This document shows positions 28,120 to 36,438 of a DNA stretch of 64,000 bases, in pieces. This stretch comes from Nevskiaceae bacterium (GTDB lineage: Bacteria; Pseudomonadota; Gammaproteobacteria; Nevskiales; Nevskiaceae): positions 124,001-188,000 of the forward strand of contig SCRT01000007.1 in assembly GCA_004298465.1 (NCBI GenBank), in the 5' to 3' direction. Numbering within the stretch: the stretch's first letter is position 1; each line of letters begins with the position of its first letter. The notes under the pieces were generated by a model, which was given only the letters and a program-made list of their open reading frames with translations, was not told where the DNA came from and ran no database searches. Both the position numbers and the translations under genes were made by a program.

Positions 28120-28807
28120 TGCCACCTTCCAGTTTCGTCAGCATGTAGGCCGCCGCTTCCTGTTCCGCCTTGCGCCGGCTGCTGCCGTCCGCTTCGCATT
28201 GCATACCGTCCGCAAGGCGACAGACGACCGCAAAGCACCGTGCATGGGGAGGGCCGGACTCGCCCACCACTTCGTAGCCGGGTACCGGCTCGCCGCGCGC
28301 CTGGAGGAGTTCCTGCAGGCGGGTTTTCGGATCCTTCAGGCTGCGGGCGTCCGGCAGTTCGTGCAGCAACGTGTCGAACAACCCGAGGCAGGCCCTGCGG
28401 GCGGCATCGAAGCCGCCGTCCAGGTAGATGGCCCCGAACACCGCTTCCAGCGCGTCGGACAGAATCGAGTCGCGCCGGAAGCCGCCGCTCTTGAGCTCAC
28501 CCTCGCCCAGCCGCAGGGCATCGCCCAGCGCCAGCTTCTTCGCCAGCTTCGCCAGGCTGGCTTCGCACACCAGGCTGGCCCGCAGCCGTGACAGGCCACC
28601 TTCATGGGTCTGCGGCCGCGCCTCATGCAACGCGGCAGCCACGACGAGGCCGATAAGCGCATCGCCGAGGAATTCCAGCCGCTCGTTGTTGTCAGCGCCA
28701 AAGCTGCGGTGCGTGCAGGCCCTCTGCAGCAGCCGCGGATCGCTGAAGTCATGACCCAGCTGCGCAGCCACCTGCCGCATCGCGCGGGGCAGTTCCGGAG
28801 CGTTCAA
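28112..28807 (-). CDS. rnc: Ribonuclease III
   Basis: A 231-residue double-strand RNA endonuclease. The signature NERLEFLGDALIGLVV lies near residue 43, and later catalytic acidic residues are in DSILSDALEAVFGAIYLD. A C-terminal dsRNA-binding domain runs from DPKTRLQELLQARGEPVPGY to RRKAEQEAAAYML. The best start is a TTG that overlaps the DUF4845 stop as TTGA and has GGGAGGG five bases upstream. An ATG nine codons later would give 222 residues. It matures rRNA precursors and is coupled to era downstream. Confidence 0.94.
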   Translation of the reverse strand: MNAPELPRAMRQVAAQLGHDFSDPRLLQRACTHRSFGADNNERLEFLGDALIGLVVAAALHEARPQTHEGGLSRLRASLVCEASLAKLAKKLALGDALRLGEGELKSGGFRRDSILSDALEAVFGAIYLDGGFDAARRACLGLFDTLLHELPDARSLKDPKTRLQELLQARGEPVPGYEVVGESGPPHARCFAVVCRLADGMQCEADGSSRRKAEQEAAAYMLTKLEGGNA

Positions 28808-29175
28808 TCCCGCCCTCCCAGCGGGTGCGAGCCGGTAAAATTGATGACGACGTAGATATTGGAAAACAGATGGACTTGCGCGTCGTAATCCCACGACAGC
28901 GCCGCGCCGCGGTCACCGTCACGTACGAGCAGAATGTCCTTCGGCTGGATCTGGTCGATGTCGTCAATGTCCCAGTGGCGGCCCAGCGCATTGCGGATGG
29001 TCGTCAAGCTGGCCTCCTGGGTGGCCTCTTGGGCGACTTCTTTCACGGCCGTGGCCACCTTCAGCTCATTGAGATACAACGGCACGATCTTCAATGCAAC
29101 CAGCACGAAGAAGCCGCCGACCAAGACCACTACCAGCAGTTGCCAGAAACTGGCACCACGCTGCCTGCGTTCCAT
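28804..29175 (-). CDS. DUF4845 single-pass membrane protein
   Basis: A 123-residue protein that begins MERRQRGASFWQLLVVVLVG, a type-IV-pilin-like or signal-anchor N-terminus. A helical region and a C-terminal strand-rich part (DDIDQIQPKDILLVRDGD, YVVINFTGSH) follow. This is the DUF4845 family, regularly found between lepB and rnc in gammaproteobacteria. Function unknown. Its stop is shared with the rnc start as TTGA. Confidence 0.85.
   Translation of the reverse strand: MERRQRGASFWQLLVVVLVGGFFVLVALKIVPLYLNELKVATAVKEVAQEATQEASLTTIRNALGRHWDIDDIDQIQPKDILLVRDGDRGAALSWDYDAQVHLFSNIYVVINFTGSHPLGGRD
28813..28819 (-). promoter_or_regulatory. Ribosome-binding site supporting a TTG start for rnc
   Basis: GGGAGGG on the minus strand lies five bases before the TTG at 28807-28805. 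No comparable site precedes the ATG at 28780, so this decides for the TTG start. Confidence 0.65.
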
Positions 29176-29216
29176 GCTGCCTCCCGATTCGCAAGACCTG
29201 GGCTATCCTGCCGCGT

Positions 29217-29981
29217 TCAATGGATGATTTCACCAATCCGCCCGAAGTCGGGCCGGAATTTCTCGGCATTCCAGTTCATCCAGATCAGGAACGCGCGGCC
29301 TTTCAGATCCTTGTCGGGCACTGTTCCCCAGTAACGGCTGTCGTAGGAATTGTCGCGATTGTCGCCCATGACGAAATAGCTGCCCGGCGGCACCGTGTAC
29401 TCGAAGTCCTGCGGTGCCACATCCGGGTTGACGAGAATCGCATGGCGGACGCCGTCCAGCGTCTCCTCGACACGCTGGTATTCCCCGTGCGCCGTCGCCA
29501 CCGCTGTGGCATCCGCGAGCGTGACGGGGGTGCCGTTGACCGATAGCACCTTGTCCACGTAGGTCACATGGTCGCCCGGCAGGCCGATGACGCGCTTGAT
29601 GAAATCCTCGCCGCGATCCGGCCCGGAACCGGGAAAGCGGAACACCACGACATCGCCGCGCTGCGGCATGCCGCTGCCCAGCAGCCGGCAGTCGCCCACC
29701 GGGCAGCGCAGGCCATAGGAAAATTTGCTGACCAGGATGAAGTCACCGATGTGCAGCGTCGGGATCATCGAACCGGAGGGAATGCGGAACGGCTCAGCCA
29801 CGAACGACCGCACCAGGAACACGAACAGGATGACCGGGAACAGGCCGATGCCGAAGTCCAGGATCGCGTTCGGGTGCTCCTTGCCCGCAGCATGGCGCCG
29901 TTTGCGCAGCCATAGGCGGTCGACGAGCCACATGAGGAAAGTGATCGCGGTGGCACTGGCGAGAATCGCGTTGAACAACAT
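29217..29981 (-). CDS. lepB: Signal peptidase I
   Basis: A 254-residue inner-membrane serine protease. It has an N-terminal hydrophobic anchor, a short basic loop (RLWLRKRRHA) and a second anchor (AILDFGIGLFPVILFVFLV). The catalytic Ser is in RIPSGSMIPTL and the catalytic Lys is in GEDFIKRVIGLPGD. The box MGDNRDNSYDSRYWG completes the active site. It removes signal peptides from Sec and Tat substrates. It lies downstream of lepA by 95 bases, the classic order. Confidence 0.95.
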   Translation of the reverse strand: MLFNAILASATAITFLMWLVDRLWLRKRRHAAGKEHPNAILDFGIGLFPVILFVFLVRSFVAEPFRIPSGSMIPTLHIGDFILVSKFSYGLRCPVGDCRLLGSGMPQRGDVVVFRFPGSGPDRGEDFIKRVIGLPGDHVTYVDKVLSVNGTPVTLADATAVATAHGEYQRVEETLDGVRHAILVNPDVAPQDFEYTVPPGSYFVMGDNRDNSYDSRYWGTVPDKDLKGRAFLIWMNWNAEKFRPDFGRIGEIIH

Positions 29982-30076
29982 CTGGACCTCCGGAACGGGA
30001 GCGGAACTTCACACCTGCCGACCCGCGCTTCGGCCGGGCACGGGGCGGGGATCAAAAGGCGGGCGGCGGGCGTGTT

Positions 30077-31912
30077 TCAGGACTTCGGGTCAGTCTGCAG
30101 GACCGCCAGGAATGCCTCCTGCGGAATTTCGACGGCACCAACCTGCTTCATGCGTTTCTTGCCGGCCTTCTGCTTTTCCAGCAGCTTGCGCTTGCGCGAC
30201 ACGTCACCGCCATAACATTTCGCCAACACGTTCTTGCGCAGCGCCTTGACCGTGGTGCGCGCGATGATCTTTGCGCCAATGGCAGCCTGGATCGCCACGT
30301 CGAACATCTGGCGCGGAATGACCGACTGCATGCGCTCCGTAAGGTCGCGGCCGCGCGAGAAGGCCACGTCGCGATGCACGATCGTTGCCAGCGCATCCAC
30401 CCGCTCGCCGTTCACCAGCACATCGAGCCGCACCAACGGTGCCGGCTGAAAGCGCAGGAATTCGTACTCGAAACTCGCATAGCCGCGCGATACGGACTTC
30501 AGGCGGTCGAAGAAGTTCATGACGACTTCCGCCATCGGCAGCTCGAACTCCATCTGCACCTGGCTGCCGTGATAAACCATGTTCTTCTGCACGCCGCGCG
30601 CATCGACGCACAGCTTCATGACAGCGCCGACGCAGGTGTGCGGCATCAGCAGCCGGCACAGGATGATCGGCTCGCGCAGTTCGTCGTATTCGCCCGGGTC
30701 CGGCAATTCGGCCGGGTTGTCGATGCGCCGTGTCTCGCCATTGCGCATCGCCACTTCATAGACCACGGCCGGCGCCGTGGTGATGAGGTTCAGGCCGTAT
30801 TCGCGCTCCAGCCGTTCCTGCACGATCTCCATGTGCAGCATGCCGAGGAAACCGACGCGGAAGCCGAATCCCAGCGCTGTTGAATTCTCCGGCTCGTACT
30901 GCAACGCCGCATCGTTCAAGCGCAGCTTGGCCAGCGCTTCGCGTAAGTCCTCGAAATCATCGGCGGATACCGGAAACAGGCCGGCAAACACGCGCGGCGC
31001 AACGCGCTTGAAGCCCGGCAGGCGATCCGCACACGGGCGCGCTGCATCCGTGAGCGTGTCACCCACCGGCGCGCCGTCCACCTGCTTGATGCCGGCCACC
31101 ATGATGCCGACTTCGCCACATTCCAGGCTCGGCCGCGGCTCCGGCTTCGGCGCGTGGACACGCAGCAGCGAGACTTCATGGTCGGCCTGCGTCGACCACA
31201 CGCGCACCTTCATGCCCTTGGCGATGCGCCCGTTCACCACCCGCACCAGCGACACGACGCCAAGATAGTCGTCGTACCACGAGTCGATGATGAGCGCTTG
31301 CAGCGGCGCCGCCGCATCGCCTTTCGGCGACGGCAGGCGCTCCACGAGCCGCTCCAGCACGTCTGGCACGCCTTCGCCGGTCTTGGCGGAAATCTTCAGC
31401 GCGTCCTTGGCCTCGATGCCGATGATGTCCTCGATCTCCGCCGCGACGCGTTCCGGTTCGGCGTTCGGCAGGTCGATCTTGTTGAGTACCGGTAGCACTT
31501 CGAGGTCGTATTCGATGGCGGTGTAGCAGTTCGCCACGCTCTGCGCTTCCACGCCCTGGCTGGCATCGACAACCAGCAGCGCGCCTTCGCAGGCGGCAAG
31601 CGAGCGGCTCACTTCATAGGAGAAATCGACGTGTCCCGGCGTGTCGATGATGTTGAGCTGGTACACCTGCCCGTCGTGTGCCGTATACGCCAGCCGCACC
31701 GCCTGGGCCTTGATGGTGATGCCGCGCTCACGCTCGATCGGATTGTTGTCGAGCACCTGCGCCTGCATTTCACGGTCGCTGAGGCCGCCGCACAGGTGGA
31801 TGAAGCGGTCGGCGAGCGTGGATTTGCCGTGATCGATGTGCGCGATGATCGAGAAATTCCGGATCCGCGACTGCGGGCCGGCCATTTCTTTCGCGGAGGG
31901 GGATTGCGGCAT
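30077..31912 (-). CDS. lepA: Elongation factor 4 (LepA)
   Basis: A 611-residue translational GTPase. G1 is AHIDHGKST, the switch region is [21 protein letters not shown]3 is DTPGHVDF and G4 is NKIDLP. The LepA-specific C-terminus contains [13 protein letters not shown] and ends [20 protein letters not shown] followed by [19 protein letters not shown]4 can back-translocate stalled ribosomes and aids initiation. Starts at 31912 (ATG, chosen), 31885 (ATG) and 31939 (GTG) are all in frame, and none has a clear ribosome site. It sits between the glutaredoxin-like gene and lepB. Confidence 0.95.
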   Translation of the reverse strand: MPQSPSAKEMAGPQSRIRNFSIIAHIDHGKSTLADRFIHLCGGLSDREMQAQVLDNNPIERERGITIKAQAVRLAYTAHDGQVYQLNIIDTPGHVDFSYEVSRSLAACEGALLVVDASQGVEAQSVANCYTAIEYDLEVLPVLNKIDLPNAEPERVAAEIEDIIGIEAKDALKISAKTGEGVPDVLERLVERLPSPKGDAAAPLQALIIDSWYDDYLGVVSLVRVVNGRIAKGMKVRVWSTQADHEVSLLRVHAPKPEPRPSLECGEVGIMVAGIKQVDGAPVGDTLTDAARPCADRLPGFKRVAPRVFAGLFPVSADDFEDLREALAKLRLNDAALQYEPENSTALGFGFRVGFLGMLHMEIVQERLEREYGLNLITTAPAVVYEVAMRNGETRRIDNPAELPDPGEYDELREPIILCRLLMPHTCVGAVMKLCVDARGVQKNMVYHGSQVQMEFELPMAEVVMNFFDRLKSVSRGYASFEYEFLRFQPAPLVRLDVLVNGERVDALATIVHRDVAFSRGRDLTERMQSVIPRQMFDVAIQAAIGAKIIARTTVKALRKNVLAKCYGGDVSRKRKLLEKQKAGKKRMKQVGAVEIPQEAFLAVLQTDPKS

Positions 31913-31961
31913 CGGGTTACTTGTGCCTGCGGCGGTCACGACATGGGACGAAAGCAGGATT

Positions 31962-32234
31962 TTACCGTGTCCGCCTGTCGCGGCGCCGGCAGCCGGTGAT
32001 CGCAGCCACGCGCTCGGCGTCCAGCCGCGTCTCGCTCAGCACCGTGTCGTGCGCATCCAGCAGCACCGGGACCACGAGACCCCAGCGCGCTTTCCACTCC
32101 ACGCGGCTGTCGACATCCAGCCATTCAAGCTCGAACGCGCGTGGCCCAAATTCCACTTCCAGCGCTTCGACGAGTTCGTGGCACAGGCCGCAGCCTTCGC
32201 GCGACAGGATCCGCAGGTGCACGGCCGCGCTCAT
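31962..32234 (-). CDS. Glutaredoxin-like thioredoxin-fold protein
   Basis: A 90-residue protein with [20 protein letters not shown], a Cys-Gly-Leu-Cys redox motif at the start of helix 1, and a cis-Pro segment [10 protein letters not shown]. It belongs to the short glutaredoxin/DUF836-type proteins that commonly sit between mucD and lepA. A thiol-redox role is inferred. It overlaps mucD by ATGA. Confidence 0.82.
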   Translation of the reverse strand: MSAAVHLRILSREGCGLCHELVEALEVEFGPRAFELEWLDVDSRVEWKARWGLVVPVLLDAHDTVLSETRLDAERVAAITGCRRRDRRTR

Positions 32235-33673
32235 CGCTGTGGAATCTCCACGGCCAGGAACATCGGCCCGCCACCGCGCTCCACCAGCACCGGCACGGTC
32301 GAGCCGGGCGTCAAACGCTGCACGAAATGGTCGAATTCCTCCGGCGTGCGCGGGTGGGCGCCGGCAATGCTGACGATCAGATCGCCGGCCTGCACCCCGG
32401 CGTTGCGCGCTGCGCCATGGCCCACGCCGACGACTGCCAGCCCGCCGTCGATCCCCGCCTTCGACTGCTCGTGCGCCGTGGCGCTGCGCAGATCCAGGCC
32501 GAGATCCACAGCCGGCCGTGCGCGCGGTACGGGCACGGCCCGTGCCGCCGGCGTCGAAGAGGTGGCCTGCGGCAATTCGCCGAGCTGGATCTTGACGCGA
32601 ATCGGCTTGCGATCGCGCATCAGTTCCAGCGTCACGACCTGTCCCGGGTCGGAGCTGCCGACGCGCGGCGGCAGGTCGCGCGAACTGTTGAGGCGGTAGC
32701 CGTCATAGGACAGGATCACGTCGCCCGCGCGCAGCCCGGCCTGCGCCGCCGGGCCGTCCGGCGTCACTTCGCTGATGAGGGCGCCACGCGGCACGTCCAG
32801 ACCGAAGGACGTGGCCAGCCCGCGCGTCACCTCCTGCACGACCACACCCAGCCAGCCGCGCCGCACGCGGCCGCTGTCACGCAGCTCGCGCGCCACCTTC
32901 ACCGCGACGTCGATCGGGATGGCAAAGGCCACGCCCATGAAGCCGCCTGTCTGGCTGTAGATCTGCGAATTAACCCCGACGACCTCGCCGTTCATGTCGA
33001 ACAGCGGCCCGCCGGAATTTCCCGGATTGATCGCGGCATCAGTCTGGATGAACGGCACGTATTGTTCCGTGGCAAGCCCGCGGCCCAGCGCCGACACGAT
33101 GCCGGCCGTCACGGAATAATCGAAGCCGAACGGCGAGCCGATCGCCAGCACCCACTGCCCGACTTTCAGCATCCCCGGCTTCGCGATGCGGGCGGGCGAC
33201 AGGCCGTCGGCCTTGACCTTCAGCAGCGCGATGTCGCTCGGCTTGTCCATTCCGACGATCTTCGCCACCAGCTGGCGGCCGTCGGAAAGCCGGGCGGTGA
33301 CTTCACTCGCGCCGTCGACGACGTGTTCGTTCGTGATGATGTAGCCGTCCTCCCACAGTACAAAACCGGAGCCCGTGGAAATCTCGCTCTCTGTTTCTGG
33401 GTCCCCGTCGTCACCGGACGCCTGCGGTGCGGCAGCTTCCGGGGCAAGGTACTTGCGGGCCCACGCCGGTGTGCCCGGGCCGTTGTCATCCACGGCGACC
33501 GGTTCCGGGGTGGTCGGCGCAGACGTCGCCGTGATGTTGACCACCGCGGGGCTGACGGCCTTCACCAGACTGGAGAAATCCGGCAACGCCGATGCCGGGT
33601 GGCCGCAGCCGGCCAGCGCAAGCGCAAACAGCGCCAGCCACGCTCCGCGACAAACGTCCAGGACACCGCGCAT
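32231..33673 (-). CDS. mucD: MucD/DegQ-type periplasmic serine protease, predicted lipoprotein
   Basis: A 480-residue S1C (HtrA) protease. The triad is His in ITNEHVVDG, Asp in PSDIALLKV and Ser in NPGNSGGPLF. Two PDZ domains follow, near residues 275-360 (GWLGVVVQEVTRGLATSFGL) and 400-475 (GGLAVVGVGHGAARNAGVQAGD). The signal peptide ends ALALAGC, a lipobox with Cys 23, so the protease may be membrane-tethered. It degrades misfolded envelope proteins and belongs to the sigma-E regulon. It follows rpoE-rseA-rseB as in the Pseudomonas algU-mucABCD locus. The 85-base gap upstream shows no clear terminator. Confidence 0.92.
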   Translation of the reverse strand: MRGVLDVCRGAWLALFALALAGCGHPASALPDFSSLVKAVSPAVVNITATSAPTTPEPVAVDDNGPGTPAWARKYLAPEAAAPQASGDDGDPETESEISTGSGFVLWEDGYIITNEHVVDGASEVTARLSDGRQLVAKIVGMDKPSDIALLKVKADGLSPARIAKPGMLKVGQWVLAIGSPFGFDYSVTAGIVSALGRGLATEQYVPFIQTDAAINPGNSGGPLFDMNGEVVGVNSQIYSQTGGFMGVAFAIPIDVAVKVARELRDSGRVRRGWLGVVVQEVTRGLATSFGLDVPRGALISEVTPDGPAAQAGLRAGDVILSYDGYRLNSSRDLPPRVGSSDPGQVVTLELMRDRKPIRVKIQLGELPQATSSTPAARAVPVPRARPAVDLGLDLRSATAHEQSKAGIDGGLAVVGVGHGAARNAGVQAGDLIVSIAGAHPRTPEEFDHFVQRLTPGSTVPVLVERGGGPMFLAVEIPQR

Positions 33674-33758
33674 CGTTTACTCCCGCTGAAAACGCCGCGC
33701 AGTTGAGCACGTCACCCCGGCCTGCGCAACCACCGCCGGCCCACCCATCAACCTGGCT

Positions 33759-34823
33759 TCAATGTGCTGCAGTGGTCGCCAGTGCGGGTGGCGGGCCGGC
33801 ATTCGCCTGCCCCTGCAGTTCAAGCGCATCGCCGATCATCTTCACTGTCCGGCCGGGCGCCTCGCCCACCACCGTCACGTGATAACCATCGAGGAAACGC
33901 CCGTAGGCATGCACGGCCCCGATATGCGACAAGCCCTTGAGCCCTGCCCCCGCCGGTTCAGCCTGCGCTGCGAACACCGACACGGAGGACAGCCCGTCCG
34001 ACACCATCAGATGATTGACGACGCCGATCCGGTCCGGCATGTGCCGCTGATCCTGCAGCGTCACGGTGAACCCGGGCGGCATCGCGGCAAACGTCCAGGC
34101 GCCGCCTGCGGCGTCATTCGCCAGCCGGGGGGGCGTTGCATCATCAAGTGGAGCCGAGATCTTCTGCCGGACTGCGCGATAACCCTCCGCATCCTTCAGC
34201 GTCGGCACGAAGGCGCTGTCCGGGATCGAGGTCGGAAATTCGATCTGCGTGTACATCACCTGCTCCAGCACCCGTGCACTGCCGTCCACGAGCGCCACGC
34301 GCAACGGCACGCCGGTGGCCTGATCCACCCACACCCGGTAGCCATAGCGGTAACCGTCACGGGGGTCGACGGCGACGCCCAGACAATTGCGCCCGGCCAC
34401 GCGATCTGCCGCGATCGACTGAAAGCCATACCATTCGCGCAGGCGTTCGAGCGCCGGGCCGCGGAGGTGGGCAAACAGATTCTTGATGGGCACGTTGTGC
34501 AAGTCGACACGCCGACCGCGCGGGAAGAAGCAGGTTAGCTGGTTACCGATGCGAAGCAGCTCGCGCGGCGTTCCCGTCAGCGTGATGATGTGTTCATCCT
34601 GCTGGCCGTTCCTGACACGATGCGTCACGCGCAGCACTTCCATCACGCCCTCGCTGCGATAGACAAGGGTGCCGGCGTAGCTGGTGTTGCGGGATGCGGC
34701 GACGGCACGCTCCAACAGCGCGACGGCTGAAGGATTCGCTCCTTGTGGCGCAGCAGCCGGAGATGCGCGAACCCCCCATGTCGCCAGCATCAAGACGCCG
34801 GCAACGGGCCACACGCTCCACAT
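33759..34823 (-). CDS. rseB: Sigma-E regulatory protein RseB/MucB
   Basis: A 354-residue periplasmic protein with an N-terminal signal (VLMLATWGVRASPAAA). The LolA-like domain has NTSYAGTLVYRSEGVMEVLRV and HRVRNGQQDEHIITLTG. A smaller C-terminal domain ends in GDALELQGQANAG. RseB binds the RseA periplasmic tail and shields it from DegS cleavage, and it senses mislocalised lipoproteins or LPS. Its ATG overlaps the rseA stop by one base (TGATG). Confidence 0.92.
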   Translation of the reverse strand: MWSVWPVAGVLMLATWGVRASPAAAPQGANPSAVALLERAVAASRNTSYAGTLVYRSEGVMEVLRVTHRVRNGQQDEHIITLTGTPRELLRIGNQLTCFFPRGRRVDLHNVPIKNLFAHLRGPALERLREWYGFQSIAADRVAGRNCLGVAVDPRDGYRYGYRVWVDQATGVPLRVALVDGSARVLEQVMYTQIEFPTSIPDSAFVPTLKDAEGYRAVRQKISAPLDDATPPRLANDAAGGAWTFAAMPPGFTVTLQDQRHMPDRIGVVNHLMVSDGLSSVSVFAAQAEPAGAGLKGLSHIGAVHAYGRFLDGYHVTVVGEAPGRTVKMIGDALELQGQANAGPPPALATTAAH

Positions 34824-35455
34824 CAGTGCGTTCCGCCAACCGCGGAATATCGGACCGGCTGCGCCGTGATGCGTGCGTAGCCGAGCGCGCCGTTCATCAT
34901 CTGGACAGACCCGTAGCCGGTGTGTTCCATCATGTAGTCGTCAAGATGCTGCGTCGTTTCCGGGTCGAGCTGGGACCAGCTCACCTCGTCCACCTTCGGT
35001 GCCGCAACCGCCACGATCGAGTTCCCCCTGGCAGCCGCGACGACAGGCACAGCCGTGGTCGTACTGCCTGCATCCGCAACCTGCATCACGGCGGGCGTCA
35101 CGACGTAGTGGTAACCCGTCAGTGCAACCACGGCGCCAAACGACGCCGCCAGCGCCAGCCCGCCGGCCTTGAACCAGGTCGTGCGCGCCCGGCGCCGATG
35201 CGGCAAATGCATCGCTCGCAGAGGAAGAACGGGAGCCGTACCCGGCACGTCCAAGCTGCGCATCACCGCGCCGCAGAAATCTTCCGGTACGCGGTTGACG
35301 GCCCGCCCGGCATGGATCTCCCGTACCGCGCAGAAACGGCCGAAACGGTGGAGCAAATCGGGCTGGTGGCCACAGGCATCCAGCACGGCATCCAGTTCGG
35401 CGGCGGTGCATTCGCCATCCAGCAGTGCAGAAAGGGATTCCTCGAGATTCACCAT
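34823..35455 (-). CDS. rseA: Anti-sigma-E factor RseA/MucA
   Basis: A 210-residue single-pass protein. The N-terminal cytosolic part MVNLEESLSALLDGECTAAE is the sigma-binding domain of RseA/MucA. A membrane segment (WFKAGGLALAASFGAVVAL) sits near residue 97. The periplasmic tail ends with a conserved-type DPETTQHLDDYMMEHTGYGS segment. It holds RpoE inactive until DegS and RseP cleave it. The start is the ATG at 35455; upstream in-frame sequence is untranslated leader. It lies 197 bases downstream of rpoE, an unusually wide gap. Confidence 0.92.
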   Translation of the reverse strand: MVNLEESLSALLDGECTAAELDAVLDACGHQPDLLHRFGRFCAVREIHAGRAVNRVPEDFCGAVMRSLDVPGTAPVLPLRAMHLPHRRRARTTWFKAGGLALAASFGAVVALTGYHYVVTPAVMQVADAGSTTTAVPVVAAARGNSIVAVAAPKVDEVSWSQLDPETTQHLDDYMMEHTGYGSVQMMNGALGYARITAQPVRYSAVGGTH

Positions 35456-35489
35456 AAACTTCACCGGAGAGCAGGTCGCGGGTTTCTTT

Positions 35490-35517
35490 ATTAACCACGA
35501 ATTACGGAAAAAGTTCC
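35490..35517 (-). promoter_or_regulatory. Candidate sigma-E promoter in front of rseA
   Basis: The minus strand has a perfect sigma-E -35 box GGAACTT (35517-35511), a 16-base spacer and TTAAT (35494-35490), a partial match to the -10 TCAAA. It lies 35-62 bases upstream of the rseA ATG. The -35 box is also part of a short palindrome (CGGAA/TTCCG), which lowers certainty. Confidence 0.4.
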
Positions 35518-35652
35518 GTATACAGGCAGGCTTGTACCCGTTTCTGGAACCCGGAGATCCACTACAACGCACGCTGCGGGCGATAGTAGCGCGCGAAGAC
35601 TTGAGCAGCCACTGGTGCCATAACCCCGGGCGGGACGCACGCCCCACATAGT

Positions 35653-36243
35653 TCAGCGCACGCCACTGTCGGCCCCCATCAACGGGCACACCACCGCGTC
35701 GATCGCATCGCGGGCGCGGAAGATGCGGGACCGTACGGTGCCCACCGGGCAATCCATGGCCTGCGCGATTTCCTCGTAGCTCAGGCCTTCCAGCTCGCGC
35801 AGCGTGATGGCCTTGCGCAGATCGTCCGGCAGCCGGGCGATGGCTTCTGCCACCTTCTGCTTGAGTTCCTGTGTCAGCACCATTGCTTCCGGGGTATCCA
35901 CATCGCTCAACTGCTCGGTGTGGCCATACAGCTCGGCATCGTCGATGTCGATATCCTGATCGGACGGTCGGCGCTTGCGGGACACCAGCGAGTTCTTGGC
36001 TGTATTGATCGTGATCCGGTACAGCCAGGTGTAGAACGCACTGCTGCCGCGGAAGCCCTTCAACGCACGCCAGGCCTTGATGAACGCTTCCTGCGCGACG
36101 TCCTGAGCCTCCGCATCCCCAACCAGCCGCGCGGCGAGCTGCACGATGCGGTGCTGGTACTTGCGCACCAGCAGTTCGAAAGCGCGCTTGTCACCCTTCT
36201 GTGCACGCGCGACGAGATCGACGTCGGCATCTTCATCCGTCAT
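35653..36243 (-). CDS. rpoE: RNA polymerase sigma factor RpoE (AlgU)
   Basis: A 196-residue ECF sigma factor. Region 2 reads LVRKYQHRIVQLAARLVGD...AQDVAQEAFIKAWRAL and FRGSSAFYTWLYRITINTAKN. Region 4 is LPDDLRKAITLRELEGLSYEEIAQAMDCPVGTVRSRIFRAR. This matches the RpoE/AlgU subgroup, which controls the envelope stress response. I start at the ATG giving MTDEDADVDLV; another ATG two codons upstream is equally possible. It diverges from nadB across 195 bases. Confidence 0.95.
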   Translation of the reverse strand: MTDEDADVDLVARAQKGDKRAFELLVRKYQHRIVQLAARLVGDAEAQDVAQEAFIKAWRALKGFRGSSAFYTWLYRITINTAKNSLVSRKRRPSDQDIDIDDAELYGHTEQLSDVDTPEAMVLTQELKQKVAEAIARLPDDLRKAITLRELEGLSYEEIAQAMDCPVGTVRSRIFRARDAIDAVVCPLMGADSGVR

Positions 36244-36438
36244 CGACATCCGTCCAGCTGCGTGCAGCAGGTCGTGCGACCCGTGCCAGTGGTGAATTCC
36301 GCGTTGTCGCCCAAAGCCGAATACTCTCCCTGTATTGCCGCGCGACGGTCGTGGCGCTGCGGTAAAATCGACAGCCACAAACCACTGCGCCATGTGCATG
36401 CAGCCGGGCCTATTCTATCAATCGCGAGCACTTTCATC

